64,000 nt of DNA from Microbacterium azadirachtae. GTDB taxonomy: Bacteria; Actinomycetota; Actinomycetes; Actinomycetales; Microbacteriaceae. Below the pieces are notes generated by a model. The model saw only the letters and a program-made list of their open reading frames with translations, was not told where the DNA came from and made no database searches. Below are positions 57,081 to 64,000 of this stretch, one piece after another. The position numbers were made by a program, and so were the translations under genes. The stretch spans positions 124,001 through 188,000 of the forward strand of contig NZ_JYIX01000036.1 of assembly GCF_000956505.1 (NCBI RefSeq), written 5' to 3'. Numbering within the stretch: position 1 is the first letter of the stretch; each line of letters begins with the position of its first letter.

Positions 57081-58307
57081 ATGACTCTGCGCACCCTCGA
57101 ATCCCTGAAGGAATCGGTCGGTTCGCTCGACGGAAGACGCGTCATCGTCCGTTGTGACCTCAACGTCCCCTTGCGGGACGGGGTCATCACGGACGATGGC
57201 CGTGTTCGAGCGTCGGTGCCGACCCTCAAAGCCCTCATCGACCAGGGGGCCCGCGTGATCGTGTGCTCCCACCTCGGTCGTCCTGAGGGCGCCCCCGACC
57301 CGCAGTACAGCCTGGCGCCCGTCGCGGCGCGCCTGGGCGAGCTGCTCGGGCAGCCGGTCGCGTTCGCGGCCGACACCGTCGGCGCCTCGGCGCAGGATGC
57401 CGTGGCGGCTCTGCAGCCCGGTGGCGTCGTCGTGCTCGAGAACCTCCGCTTCAACCCGGGGGAGACCTCGAAGGACGACGCAGAGCGCCGCGCCTTCGCG
57501 GAGCAGCTCGCCGCCCTCGGCGACGCGTTCGTCTCCGACGGGTTCGGCGTCGTGCACCGCAAGCAGGCCAGCGTCTACGACCTCGCGCAGATCCTGCCGT
57601 CCGCGGCCGGTCTGCTCATCGAAGCCGAGCTGAAGGTCCTCGACCGCCTCACCGAGAACCCCGAGCGCCCCTACACGGTGGTGCTCGGTGGATCGAAGGT
57701 CTCCGACAAGCTCGGCGTGATCTCGCACCTGCTGCCTCGGGTCGACCGCCTCCTCGTCGGCGGCGGCATGCTGTTCACGTTCCTCGCGGCCCAGGGCCAC
57801 GCGGTCGCCGCCAGCCTGCTGGAGAAGGATCAGCTCGACACCGTGCGCGGGTACATCGCAGAAGCGGCCGAGCGCGGCGTGGAGCTCGTGCTCCCCACTG
57901 ACGTGGTTGTCGCGGCGTCGTTCTCCGCGGATGCGGCCCACGAGGTCGCCGCCGCCGACGCGATCGAGGCGACGTCCTTCGGCGCCTCGGGCATCGGGCT
58001 CGACATCGGACCCGACAGTGCGGCACGCTTCGCGGATGCGATCCGCGGATCCAAGACCGTGTTCTGGAACGGGCCCATGGGCGTGTTCGAGTTCCCCGCG
58101 TTCGCCGCCGGCACCAAGGCCGTCGCGGAGGCGCTGACCGAGACCGACGGCCTGAGCGTCGTCGGTGGCGGAGACTCCGCTGCAGCCGTGCGTCAGCTCG
58201 GTTTCGCGGATGACCAGTTCGGTCACATCTCGACGGGCGGGGGCGCGAGCCTCGAGTTCCTCGAGGGCAAGAAGCTTCCCGGACTGGAGGTCCTCGGATG
58301 GGCATGA
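57081..58307 (+). CDS. pgk: Phosphoglycerate kinase, 408 aa
   Basis: Transfers phosphate from 1,3-bisphosphoglycerate to ADP. N-terminal substrate site: [16 protein letters not shown] and [18 protein letters not shown] [19 protein letters not shown]. Nucleotide domain: [19 protein letters not shown] and the loop [19 protein letters not shown]. The C-terminus [20 protein letters not shown] is characteristic. The end overlaps the start of tpiA by 10 bases. Expression may come both from gap and from the promoter overlapping the gap stop. Confidence 0.98.
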   Translation: MTLRTLESLKESVGSLDGRRVIVRCDLNVPLRDGVITDDGRVRASVPTLKALIDQGARVIVCSHLGRPEGAPDPQYSLAPVAARLGELLGQPVAFAADTVGASAQDAVAALQPGGVVVLENLRFNPGETSKDDAERRAFAEQLAALGDAFVSDGFGVVHRKQASVYDLAQILPSAAGLLIEAELKVLDRLTENPERPYTVVLGGSKVSDKLGVISHLLPRVDRLLVGGGMLFTFLAAQGHAVAASLLEKDQLDTVRGYIAEAAERGVELVLPTDVVVAASFSADAAHEVAAADAIEATSFGASGIGLDIGPDSAARFADAIRGSKTVFWNGPMGVFEFPAFAAGTKAVAEALTETDGLSVVGGGDSAAAVRQLGFADDQFGHISTGGGASLEFLEGKKLPGLEVLGWA

Positions 58308-59089
58308 ACAGCAGAACCCCGCTGATCGCGGGCAATTGGAAGATGAACCTCGACCACCTGCAGGCGGTCGCGTTCGTGCAGAAGCTGCACTGGACGCTCA
58401 AGGACGCGAAGCACGAGGACGGAACGGTCGAGGTGGCGGTGTTCCCGCCGTTCACCGATCTGCGCAGCGTGCAGACGCTGATCGACGCGGACAAGATCCC
58501 GTTCGCGTTCGGCGCGCAGGACCTGTCGCAGCACGACTCCGGCGCGTACACCGGTGAGATCTCCGGCGCGTTCCTGGCCAAGCTCGACGCGAGCTACGTC
58601 ATCATCGGCCACTCGGAGCGGCGCGAGTACCACGCCGAGAGCGACGAGATCGTGGCGGCCAAGACCAAGGCCGCGCTCAAGCACGGCCTGGTGCCGGTCG
58701 TCTGCGTCGGCGAGACGGCGGAGGACCTGGAGAAGTTCGGCGCGAGCGCGGTTCCCGCCGGTCAGCTCGAGACGGCGCTGCAGGGTCTCGACGCGAAGGC
58801 GGACATCGTCGTCGCGTACGAGCCTGTCTGGGCCATCGGCTCGGGTCAGGCCGCGACCCCGCAGCAGGCGCAGGACGTCTGCGCGGTCCTGCGCGGTGTG
58901 ATCGCCAAGGTTCTCGGCGACGAGGCGGCAGCACGCACCCGGATCCTCTACGGCGGATCGGTGAAGTCGACGAACATCGCCGGGTTCATGCGCGAGCCCG
59001 ATGTGGACGGTGCGCTGGTCGGCGGGGCGAGCCTGGTCGTCGACGAGTTCGCCGCGATCGTGCGTTATCAGAAGCACGTCGGAGTGTGA
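58298..59089 (+). CDS. tpiA: Triose-phosphate isomerase, 263 aa
   Basis: Interconverts DHAP and glyceraldehyde-3-phosphate. N-K site: [20 protein letters not shown]. The histidine is in [16 protein letters not shown] and the catalytic glutamate in [20 protein letters not shown]. The phosphate loop is [16 protein letters not shown] with VGGASL. ATG 58298 is favoured because GGAGG is 7 nt away; an ATG at 58304 would give the ATGA overlap with pgk but a 13-nt spacing. Third gene of the glycolytic operon. Confidence 0.97.
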   Translation: MGMNSRTPLIAGNWKMNLDHLQAVAFVQKLHWTLKDAKHEDGTVEVAVFPPFTDLRSVQTLIDADKIPFAFGAQDLSQHDSGAYTGEISGAFLAKLDASYVIIGHSERREYHAESDEIVAAKTKAALKHGLVPVVCVGETAEDLEKFGASAVPAGQLETALQGLDAKADIVVAYEPVWAIGSGQAATPQQAQDVCAVLRGVIAKVLGDEAAARTRILYGGSVKSTNIAGFMREPDVDGALVGGASLVVDEFAAIVRYQKHVGV

Positions 59090-59127
59090 CACGCGTCCCC
59101 GGCCGAAGGGGCGGGGACGTCTCGACG

Positions 59128-59133
59128 TATAAT
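59128..59133 (+). promoter_or_regulatory. -10 box for secG-rbpA
   Basis: Consensus TATAAT in the 99-bp spacer after tpiA. It would start transcription near 59140 and leave a ~50-nt leader with a GAAAGG site before the GTG. No clear -35. Confidence 0.6.
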
Positions 59134-59188
59134 TGACCGTTACCCGGGATCCCGCACGCCCGTGCGGGCCCGAGCGAAAGGCCGATCC

Positions 59189-59437
59189 GTGGATATTCTC
59201 CAGTTCATCCTGCAGGTGCTGCTGGGCATCACCAGCGTCCTGCTGACCCTTCTGATCCTGCTCCACAAGGGGCGCGGCGGAGGCCTCTCCGACATGTTCG
59301 GCGGCGGCATGTCCTCCGCCGTCGGGTCCAGCGGTCTTGCCGAGCGGAACCTCAACCGGTTCACGGTCGTGCTCGCGCTGACCTGGTTCGTCGCGGTCGT
59401 GGGACTCGGCCTGATCACGAAGTTCGAGGCGATCTGA
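59189..59437 (+). CDS. secG: Preprotein translocase subunit SecG, 82 aa
   Basis: Small Sec channel subunit with two membrane helices (about 2-24 and 56-76) and the conserved loop GRGGGLSDMFGGGMSSA between them. GTG 59189 (MDILQFILQV) is preferred to an ATG nine codons upstream. The stop overlaps the rbpA ATG by one base (TGATG), so both are made from one message. Secreted proteins in this window use the Sec route, for example the DUF6230 locus products. Confidence 0.93.
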   Translation: MDILQFILQVLLGITSVLLTLLILLHKGRGGGLSDMFGGGMSSAVGSSGLAERNLNRFTVVLALTWFVAVVGLGLITKFEAI

Positions 59438-59793
59438 TGGCGACCGGCGGCAACGCGATCCGAGGGACGAGGGTCGGCTCCGGCCCGATGGGCGAGCAGG
59501 ACCACGGCTACCACGCCGACCGCATCGCGATCTCGTACTGGGACGGACTCGGCAACGAGACCGTGCGGTACTTCGCGGCGGGCCTGCCCGAGGAGGAGAT
59601 CCCGGACATCATCGACCACCCGCACTCCGGCCTGCCGGCCGGACGCGACAAGGAGAACCCGCCGGAGATCGCGAAGGCGGAGCCCTACAAGACGCACCTC
59701 GCGTACGTGAAGGAGCGCCGCACCGACGAGGAGGCCGAGCAGCTGCTCGGCGACGCGCTCGCACAGCTGCGCGAGCGTCGCGGCCAGTCCTGA
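59437..59793 (+). CDS. rbpA: RNA polymerase-binding protein RbpA, 118 aa
   Basis: Actinobacterial transcription factor that helps sigma-A open promoters, especially weak ones. The N-terminal NAIRGTRVGSGPMGEQDHG is the conserved RbpA tail and basic linker. The core and sigma-interaction domain include ISYWDGLGNETVRYFA and the C-terminal THLAYVKERRTDEEAEQLLG. Such a factor suits a genome where many promoters show only a -10 element. Coupled to secG by TGATG, followed by a strong terminator. Confidence 0.96.
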   Translation: MATGGNAIRGTRVGSGPMGEQDHGYHADRIAISYWDGLGNETVRYFAAGLPEEEIPDIIDHPHSGLPAGRDKENPPEIAKAEPYKTHLAYVKERRTDEEAEQLLGDALAQLRERRGQS

Positions 59794-59809
59794 CGACTCC
59801 CGCGTCTGC

Positions 59810-59847
59810 ACGACGAGAGCCCCTGCTTCGGCGGGGGCTCTCGTCGT
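59810..59847 (+). terminator. Terminator after rbpA
   Basis: Perfect 14-bp stem ACGACGAGAGCCCC (59810-59823) and GGGGCTCTCGTCGT (59834-59847), loop TGCTTCGGCG. It also ends near the convergent phage-type gene. Confidence 0.85.
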
Positions 59848-59871
59848 ATCCGCGAGATGCGAACGCCGGCC

Positions 59872-60240
59872 TCAGAGGTACGCGACGAAGGCCTCGGGCC
59901 GGGTCACGTTCGCGGGGAGTCCGATGAAGAGCGGTGCGACCTGGGCCGGCGTGTAGCCTGCGATCCCGCACCCCACCGGAGTGAGCAGGAACCGCAGTGC
60001 GGGATGCGCGGACGCGTACGCCACGAACGTCGCCGCCTCGGCGGCGAGGACATCGAGGCCGCTCATGGTGTCGATCGCGTACGTCTGGCCGTGATGACCG
60101 TGGCCCTCGCCCCAGACGGCGCCGAAGCTCTCGTATGCGATGAGCGCCGCACCGCCGCCGTGGAGCCCCTCGGCGTTCGACCCGAAAACGAAGACCTGGT
60201 CCGGTTCGAGCGACGCGATGCGCGACGGAGTGATCTCCAT
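59872..60240 (-). CDS. A1S_2505-type phage non-structural protein homologue, 122 aa
   Basis: Recognised by the motif PDQVFVFGSNAEGLHGGGAA, with WGEGHGHHGQTYAIDT after it and TPVGCGIAGYTPAQVAPLF, as in the A1S_2505 family found in phages and bacteria. The fold may be macro-domain-like; no activity is established. ATG 60240 starts the conserved region; the frame remains open to 60450 but crosses the tRNA. Its place next to tRNA-Gly suggests a leftover of mobile-element insertion, although no integrase is present. Confidence 0.8.
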   Translation of the reverse strand: MEITPSRIASLEPDQVFVFGSNAEGLHGGGAALIAYESFGAVWGEGHGHHGQTYAIDTMSGLDVLAAEAATFVAYASAHPALRFLLTPVGCGIAGYTPAQVAPLFIGLPANVTRPEAFVAYL

Positions 60241-60315
60241 GCCCGTTCCCTTCGACGCTGCGACTCTACGCCGTGGACGGGGGTGCGCAATGGTGCCGGA
60301 GAAGGAAGAAAAACG

Positions 60316-60389
60316 TGGAGGGGCTGACGAGAATCGAACTCGCATCATCTGTTTGGAAGACAGAGGCTTTACCACTAAGCTACAGCCCC
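60316..60389 (-). tRNA. tRNA-Gly(TCC), reads GGA
   Basis: Read on the minus strand: acceptor GGGGCTG/CAGCCCC, D-arm with GGTAAAGC, anticodon arm TCTGT-CTTCCAA-ACAGA (anticodon TCC), T-arm CGAG-TTCGATT-CTCG, discriminator T. A CCA end is encoded (60316-60318, complement). 71 nt without CCA. The short D-loop is normal for tRNA-Gly. Confidence 0.95.
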
Positions 60390-60456
60390 GGACCGCTCGC
60401 GGAGCGAGGGACCGGCCCGCGATGGAACGCTGCGGGACTTCCACGAGCATACCTGA

Positions 60457-60485
60457 CTGACGGGGGTGCTCTGTTCCGTTAGACT
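60457..60485 (+). promoter_or_regulatory. Promoter of tRNA-Pro
   Basis: CTGACG (60457-60462) and TAGACT (60480-60485) separated by 17 bp. Transcription would start near 60492, about 30 nt before the tRNA. The complementary strand of 60446-60451 reads TATGCT, a possible -10 for the divergent tRNA-Gly. Confidence 0.6.
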
Positions 60486-60520
60486 CGTGAAGGCCGTTCC
60501 CGCGCGCGCGGGTTCCTACC

Positions 60521-60594
60521 CGGGGCGTAGCTCAGCTTGGTAGAGCGCCCGCTTTGGGAGCGGGAGGTCGCAGGTTCAAATCCTGTCGCCCCGA
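60521..60594 (+). tRNA. tRNA-Pro(TGG), reads CCA
   Basis: Acceptor CGGGGCG/CGCCCCG, D-arm GCTCAGCTTGGTAGAGC, anticodon arm CCCGC-TTTGGGA-GCGGG (anticodon TGG), T-arm ACAGG-type GCAGGTTCAAATCCTGT, discriminator A. 74 nt; CCA is not encoded (CAG follows). Confidence 0.96.
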
Positions 60595-60596
60595 CA

Positions 60597-60637
60597 GCAG
60601 TGACGAGAGCGATCCGACGGATCGCTCGCTTCACTGC
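60597..60637 (+). terminator. Hairpin after tRNA-Pro
   Basis: Inner stem GAGCGATCC (60607-60615)/GGATCGCTC (60619-60627) and outer arms GCAGTGA (60597-60603)/TCACTGC (60631-60637). It starts three bases after the tRNA and lies ahead of tig. It may terminate the tRNA or guide its 3' processing. Confidence 0.6.
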
Positions 60638-60698
60638 CCTCAGACCTCACAACCGCGTCGCGACACACGCGGGACATTCACAAGGAGAGCACACCAGC

Positions 60699-62186
60699 AT
60701 GGCGAACAGCACCGTCGAGAAGCTTGCCCCGACCCGGGTCAAGCTGCACATCACGGTCACCCCCGAGGACCTCAAGCCCAGCATCGCGCACGCTTACGAG
60801 CACATCGCGCAGGACGTGCAGATCCCCGGCTTCCGCAAGGGCAAGGTGCCCGCGCCGATCATCGACCAGCGCGTCGGCCGCGGCGCCGTCATCGAGCACG
60901 CCGTCAACGAGGGTCTGGACACCTTCTTCCGCGAGGCGTCGCTCGAGCACAACCTCCGCATCGTCGGCCGTCCCTCGGCCGAGGTCATCGAGTGGCCGAA
61001 CGAGAAGGACTTCTCCGGCGACCTCAAGGTCGAGGTCGAGGTCGATGTCCGTCCCGAGATCGAGGTCCCGTCGCTCGACGGCATCACCGTGACCGTCGAC
61101 GCCATCGAGGCCGATGAGGCAGCCCTGGACGCAGAGCTCGACCGCCTGCGCGCCCGCTTCGGCACCCTGGTCCCCGTCGACCGTCCCGCGAAGGCGGGCG
61201 ACTTCGTCGAGCTCGACCTCGTCGCCGCGATCGACGGCGCAGAGATCGACCGCGCGGAGGGCGTCTCCTACGAGGTCGGCTCCGGCGAGCTGCTCGAGGG
61301 CATCGACGACGCGATCGACTCGCTCACCGCCGGTGAGGACACCACCTTCCGCTCGAAGCTGGTCGGTGGCGACCACGCGGGCGAGGACGCCGAGGTCTCC
61401 GTCACGGTCAAGGCCGTCAAGGAGCGCGAGCTGCCCGAGGCGGACGACGACTTCGCGCAGATCGCGAGCGAGTTCGACACGATCGCGGAGCTGCGCGACA
61501 GCCTGCGCGAGTCGGTCGAGCAGCAGGGCGTGTTCACCCAGGCCTCCTCGGCACGCGACAAGCTCGTCGAGACCCTGCTCGAGAAGGTCGAGATCCCGGT
61601 TCCGCCGCAGCTCATCGAGGACGAGGTGCACAACCACCTCGAGGGCGAGGGCCGCCTGGAGGACGACGAGCACCGCGCCGAGGTCACCGAGGCGAGCACC
61701 AAGCAGTTCCGCACCCAGGTGCTGCTCGACTCGATCGCCGAGGACGCGAACGTCCAGGTCTCGCAGGACGAGCTCAGCCAGTACCTGATCCAGTCCGCCG
61801 CGCAGTACGGCATGGCTCCGCAGGACTTCGTCGAGGCGCTGCAGTCCCAGAACCAGCTGCCCGTCCTGGTCGGCGAGGTCGCCCGCAACAAGGCTCTCGC
61901 GGTCGCCCTGGGCAAGGTCACCGTCGTCGACTCCAACGGCAAGGCCGTGGACCTGACCGGTTTCATCGCCACCGACGACGAGGCCGAGGATGCGGCCGAG
62001 GCCCCGGCCGAGGAGAAGCCCGCCAAGAAGGCTCCGGCCAAGAAGGCTCCGGCCAAGAAGGCCGCGGAGGCCGACGAGGCTGCCGTCGCCGAGGCCCCCG
62101 CCGAGGAGAAGCCCGCCGCCAAGAAGCCGGCCGCGCGCAAGGCCCCGGCCAAGAAGGCCGCCGACAAGGCTGCTGACGCCGAGTAA
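60699..62186 (+). CDS. tig: Trigger factor with Lys/Ala/Pro-rich tail, 495 aa
   Basis: Ribosome-bound chaperone with peptidyl-prolyl isomerase activity. The N-terminal ribosome-binding domain carries [20 protein letters not shown] (F-R-x-G-K signature). The FKBP-type domain begins near 152 ([20 protein letters not shown]). The helical chaperone domain covers about 240-420. The last 71 residues (425-495) form a low-complexity tail alternating acidic and [14 protein letters not shown] blocks, like histone H1 tails. Such tails occur in related actinobacteria. ATG has AAGGAGAG upstream. clpP1P2 downstream is the usual neighbour. Confidence 0.97.
   Translation: MANSTVEKLAPTRVKLHITVTPEDLKPSIAHAYEHIAQDVQIPGFRKGKVPAPIIDQRVGRGAVIEHAVNEGLDTFFREASLEHNLRIVGRPSAEVIEWPNEKDFSGDLKVEVEVDVRPEIEVPSLDGITVTVDAIEADEAALDAELDRLRARFGTLVPVDRPAKAGDFVELDLVAAIDGAEIDRAEGVSYEVGSGELLEGIDDAIDSLTAGEDTTFRSKLVGGDHAGEDAEVSVTVKAVKERELPEADDDFAQIASEFDTIAELRDSLRESVEQQGVFTQASSARDKLVETLLEKVEIPVPPQLIEDEVHNHLEGEGRLEDDEHRAEVTEASTKQFRTQVLLDSIAEDANVQVSQDELSQYLIQSAAQYGMAPQDFVEALQSQNQLPVLVGEVARNKALAVALGKVTVVDSNGKAVDLTGFIATDDEAEDAAEAPAEEKPAKKAPAKKAPAKKAAEADEAAVAEAPAEEKPAAKKPAARKAPAKKAADKAADAE
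62022..62066 (+). repeat. 15-bp tandem repeat in the trigger factor tail
   Basis: Unit GCCAAGAAGGCTCCG occurs at 62022-62036 and 62037-62051, with a third diverged copy to 62066, encoding AKKAP. The flanking EAPAEEKP block is also duplicated near 62091. Copy number could vary between strains. Confidence 0.75.
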
Positions 62187-62205
62187 GCATCGGATCCACG
62201 ATCCG

Positions 62206-62240
62206 GAAGAGGGCGGGTGCATCATGCACCCGCCCTCTTC
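62206..62240 (+). terminator. Terminator after tig
   Basis: Perfect stem GAAGAGGGCGGGTGCA (62206-62221) and TGCACCCGCCCTCTTC (62225-62240), 3-nt loop as drawn, probably 5 nt in practice. Confidence 0.85.
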
Positions 62241-62271
62241 GCATCCATCGCGCACGAGACAGAGGACAGAC

Positions 62272-62766
62272 ATGAATGACTGGCAGGAGCGGATCGACGC
62301 CGTCTGGGAAGCCGCCGCGGGCGGTCTCGTCGACGACGAGGTGATCACGCGGATCGATGCGATCGCGGCCGAGCGAGGCCCGGATGACGCCGAGGCCGCC
62401 TTCGAACGCGCCGGCGCCCGCGACTCCGCGGGGCGGCCGGACGAGGCGGTGCCGCTCTATCGCCGCTCGCTCGGGCTCGGGCTCGACGACGACCGCCGCG
62501 CCCAGGCGACGATCCAGCTGGCGAGCTCGCTGCGCAACCTCGGCGACGTGCAGGGCGCGCTCGAGCTCATCGAGGCGGAGCGCGACGCCCACCCCGACTC
62601 GGTCTACCGCGACGCGATCGCGGCGATGCATGCGCTCGCGCTGGCCAGCGCCGGTCATCCGGAGCGCGGGCTGGGCGTCGCGATCCTGGCCCTCGTGCCG
62701 CACATGCCCCGTTACCACCGGTCCATGACCGCGTACGCCCATGAGATCGCGGGCGACGACGCCTGA
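62272..62766 (+). CDS. Tetratricopeptide-repeat-like protein, 164 aa
   Basis: Helical protein with TPR-like repeats, seen in [20 protein letters not shown] and [20 protein letters not shown], followed by [18 protein letters not shown]. The beginning [15 protein letters not shown] is typical of small actinobacterial proteins of this kind. No catalytic motif or signal. ATG 62272 follows AGAGGACAG. It probably scaffolds a protein interaction; the partner is unknown. It is isolated between the tig terminator and the clpP promoter. Confidence 0.8.
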   Translation: MNDWQERIDAVWEAAAGGLVDDEVITRIDAIAAERGPDDAEAAFERAGARDSAGRPDEAVPLYRRSLGLGLDDDRRAQATIQLASSLRNLGDVQGALELIEAERDAHPDSVYRDAIAAMHALALASAGHPERGLGVAILALVPHMPRYHRSMTAYAHEIAGDDA

Positions 62767-62768
62767 TA

Positions 62769-62782
62769 TGCCGACGGCGAAC
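62769..62782 (+). promoter_or_regulatory. ClgR-like activator site upstream of clpP1
   Basis: TGCCGACGGCGAAC resembles the ClgR operator core CGC-Y-N-A-N-R-GCG-W-W-S known from related actinobacteria, with one mismatch (T for C at the first position). It starts 3 bases after the TPR gene stop and about 28 nt upstream of the -10. Confidence 0.4.
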
Positions 62783-62809
62783 ACGGCCGGGCGCGCGCGT
62801 TGTCGCCGG

Positions 62810-62815
62810 TAGATT
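62810..62815 (+). promoter_or_regulatory. -10 box for clpP1
   Basis: TAGATT, giving a start near 62822 and a ~25-nt leader with GCAGGAGCGG before the ATG. No good -35, which fits activator dependence. Confidence 0.5.
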
Positions 62816-62846
62816 CGAAACACCGAACACGGAAGCAGGAGCGGAA

Positions 62847-63437
62847 ATGGCTGAACCCCTGGTCGCGACGAGCGTCTTCGACAGGCTGCTCAGGGATCGC
62901 ATCATCTGGCTGGGATCCGAGGTGCGGGACGAGAACGCCAACGAGATCTGCGCCAAGATCCTTCTTCTCGCCGCCGAGGACCCAGAGAAGGACATCTACC
63001 TCTACATCAACTCGCCCGGCGGGTCCATCACCGCGGGCATGGCGATCTACGACACGATGCAGTTCGTGCCGAACGACATCGTCACGGTCGGCATCGGCAT
63101 GGCGGCCTCGATGGGACAGCTGCTGCTGACCAGCGGCACCAAGGGCAAGCGCTACATCACGCCGAACGCGCGCGTGCTGCTGCACCAGCCGCACGGCGGC
63201 TTCGGCGGCACGTCCAGCGACATCCAGACGCAGGCGCAGCTCATCCTGTCGATGAAGCAGCGTCTCGCCGAGATCACCGCCTCGCAGACCGGCAAGACGG
63301 TGGAGCAGATCAACGAGGACGGCGACCGGGACCGCTGGTTCACCGCCGCCGAGGCACTCGACTACGGCTTCGTCGACCACATGCGCGAGCACGCCAGTGA
63401 CGTGCACGGCGGCGGCGGCACGGGCGCGGACAAGTAA
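62847..63437 (+). CDS. clpP1: ATP-dependent Clp protease proteolytic subunit 1, 196 aa
   Basis: Serine protease ring subunit. The catalytic serine is in [20 protein letters not shown], the histidine in [13 protein letters not shown], the aspartate in [14 protein letters not shown]. The substrate-channel block [20 protein letters not shown] is conserved. In actinobacteria ClpP1 and ClpP2 form a mixed two-ring particle. The second subunit follows 18 nt after the stop with a GGAGAGG site, so they are co-transcribed. A ClgR-like site precedes it. Confidence 0.97.
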   Translation: MAEPLVATSVFDRLLRDRIIWLGSEVRDENANEICAKILLLAAEDPEKDIYLYINSPGGSITAGMAIYDTMQFVPNDIVTVGIGMAASMGQLLLTSGTKGKRYITPNARVLLHQPHGGFGGTSSDIQTQAQLILSMKQRLAEITASQTGKTVEQINEDGDRDRWFTAAEALDYGFVDHMREHASDVHGGGGTGADK

Positions 63438-63455
63438 GGGCTGGAGAGGACACCC

Positions 63456-64000
63456 ATGTACACACCCACGTTCCGGTCCGCCGGCGACCTGCCCTCGAGC
63501 CGCTACGTCCTTCCTCAGTTCGAGGAGCGCACCGCTTATGGCTTCAAGCGCCAGGACCCCTACAACAAGCTGTTCGAAGATCGCGTGATCTTCCTCGGCG
63601 TCCAGGTCGACGACGCATCCGCCGATGATGTGATGGCGCAGCTGCTGGTCCTGGAGAGCCAGGACTCCGAGCGCGACATCACGATGTACATCAACTCGCC
63701 CGGCGGATCCTTCACGGCGATGACCGCGATCTACGACACGATGCAGTACGTCGCGCCGCAGATCCAGACGGTCGTGCTGGGTCAGGCCGCTTCGGCGGCC
63801 TCGGTCCTGCTCGCCGCAGGCGCGCCCGGCAAGCGTCTCGCCCTGCCGAACGCACGCGTGCTGATGCACCAGCCCGCGATGGGCGAGGCCGGCCAGGGTC
63901 AGGCTTCGGACATCGAGATCCAGGCCGCGGAGATCCTGCGCATGCGCACCTGGCTCGAGGAGACGATGGCCAAGCACACCGGGCAGCCGGTCGCGAAGGT
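63456..64000 (+). CDS. clpP2: ATP-dependent Clp protease proteolytic subunit 2, 5' part
   Basis: 181 complete codons are present before the window ends. The longer N-terminus (about 1-38, [20 protein letters not shown]) is typical of ClpP2. Catalytic serine in [20 protein letters not shown], histidine in [19 protein letters not shown]; the aspartate lies beyond the edge. It works with ClpP1. The next gene, probably clpX, is out of view. Confidence 0.95.
   Translation, partial: MYTPTFRSAGDLPSSRYVLPQFEERTAYGFKRQDPYNKLFEDRVIFLGVQVDDASADDVMAQLLVLESQDSERDITMYINSPGGSFTAMTAIYDTMQYVAPQIQTVVLGQAASAASVLLAAGAPGKRLALPNARVLMHQPAMGEAGQGQASDIEIQAAEILRMRTWLEETMAKHTGQPVAK

Noticed and set aside
59872..60240. 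Prophage or integrative element at the tRNA genes
   Set aside because: One phage-type gene only; no integrase, no repeated tRNA end and normal housekeeping genes on both sides.

Overview
The window is high-GC chromosomal DNA from an actinobacterium, most likely a Microbacteriaceae member close to Microbacterium. The evidence is gene content and order: murC-ftsQ-ftsZ-yggS-sepF-yggT-divIVA with no ftsA, a bc1-aa3 respiratory set with a dihaem QcrC, RbpA, WhiA, paired ClpP1/ClpP2, and DUF3043 and DUF6230 proteins. I assign it by recognising protein families, not by database search.

Layout. 1-6441: end of murC, then the division cluster, lspA and an RluD-type pseudouridine synthase. 6466-11863: an accessory stretch with a TetR repressor, a TetR-controlled three-gene envelope locus (DUF6230, DUF6114, proline-rich secreted protein), a GNAT enzyme, an ECF sigma factor with a membrane partner, and a Nudix hydrolase. 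11929-22494: dnaE, a four-TM protein with a long acidic tail, hisD, nrdR, pyrD, a DUF3043 protein, an M20 peptidase and an ErpA-type Fe-S carrier. 22617-31612: ctaC-ctaD-ctaF on the plus strand facing ctaE-qcrC-qcrA-qcrB on the minus strand, with three small accessory genes between. 31794-39916: trpD, a PHP protein, a 5'-3' nuclease, rpsA, an MFS exporter, coaE, a GNAT enzyme and a DUF4126 protein. 40222-55134: a Tat-exported protein, uvrB, a TfoX-like protein, an OhrR-like regulator divergent from a cysteine-rich miniprotein, a five-gene MoxR/DUF58 operon, then uvrA-uvrC-rapZ-whiA. 55333-59793: sodA, gap-pgk-tpiA, secG-rbpA. 59872-64000: a phage-type small protein, tRNA-Gly, tRNA-Pro, trigger factor, a TPR-like protein, clpP1 and the start of clpP2.

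Regulation readable in the DNA. Many genes have a TAnnnT-type -10 box 6-7 nt before the start codon, the hallmark of leaderless transcripts. In several places the TAG or TAA stop of one gene is itself the start of the -10 box for the next gene. The clearest operators are a 17-bp palindrome over the -35 of the DUF6230 locus and a 12-bp palindrome between the MarR gene and its divergent neighbour. Eleven hairpins look like intrinsic terminators or tail-to-tail spacers.

No CRISPR array, rRNA, insertion sequence or intact prophage was seen. The best candidates for something little described are the TetR/DUF6230/DUF6114 envelope locus, the OhrR-like/zinc-ribbon pair, the 66-aa C2H2-like protein beside the oxidase genes, and the stop-codon/-10 fusions.
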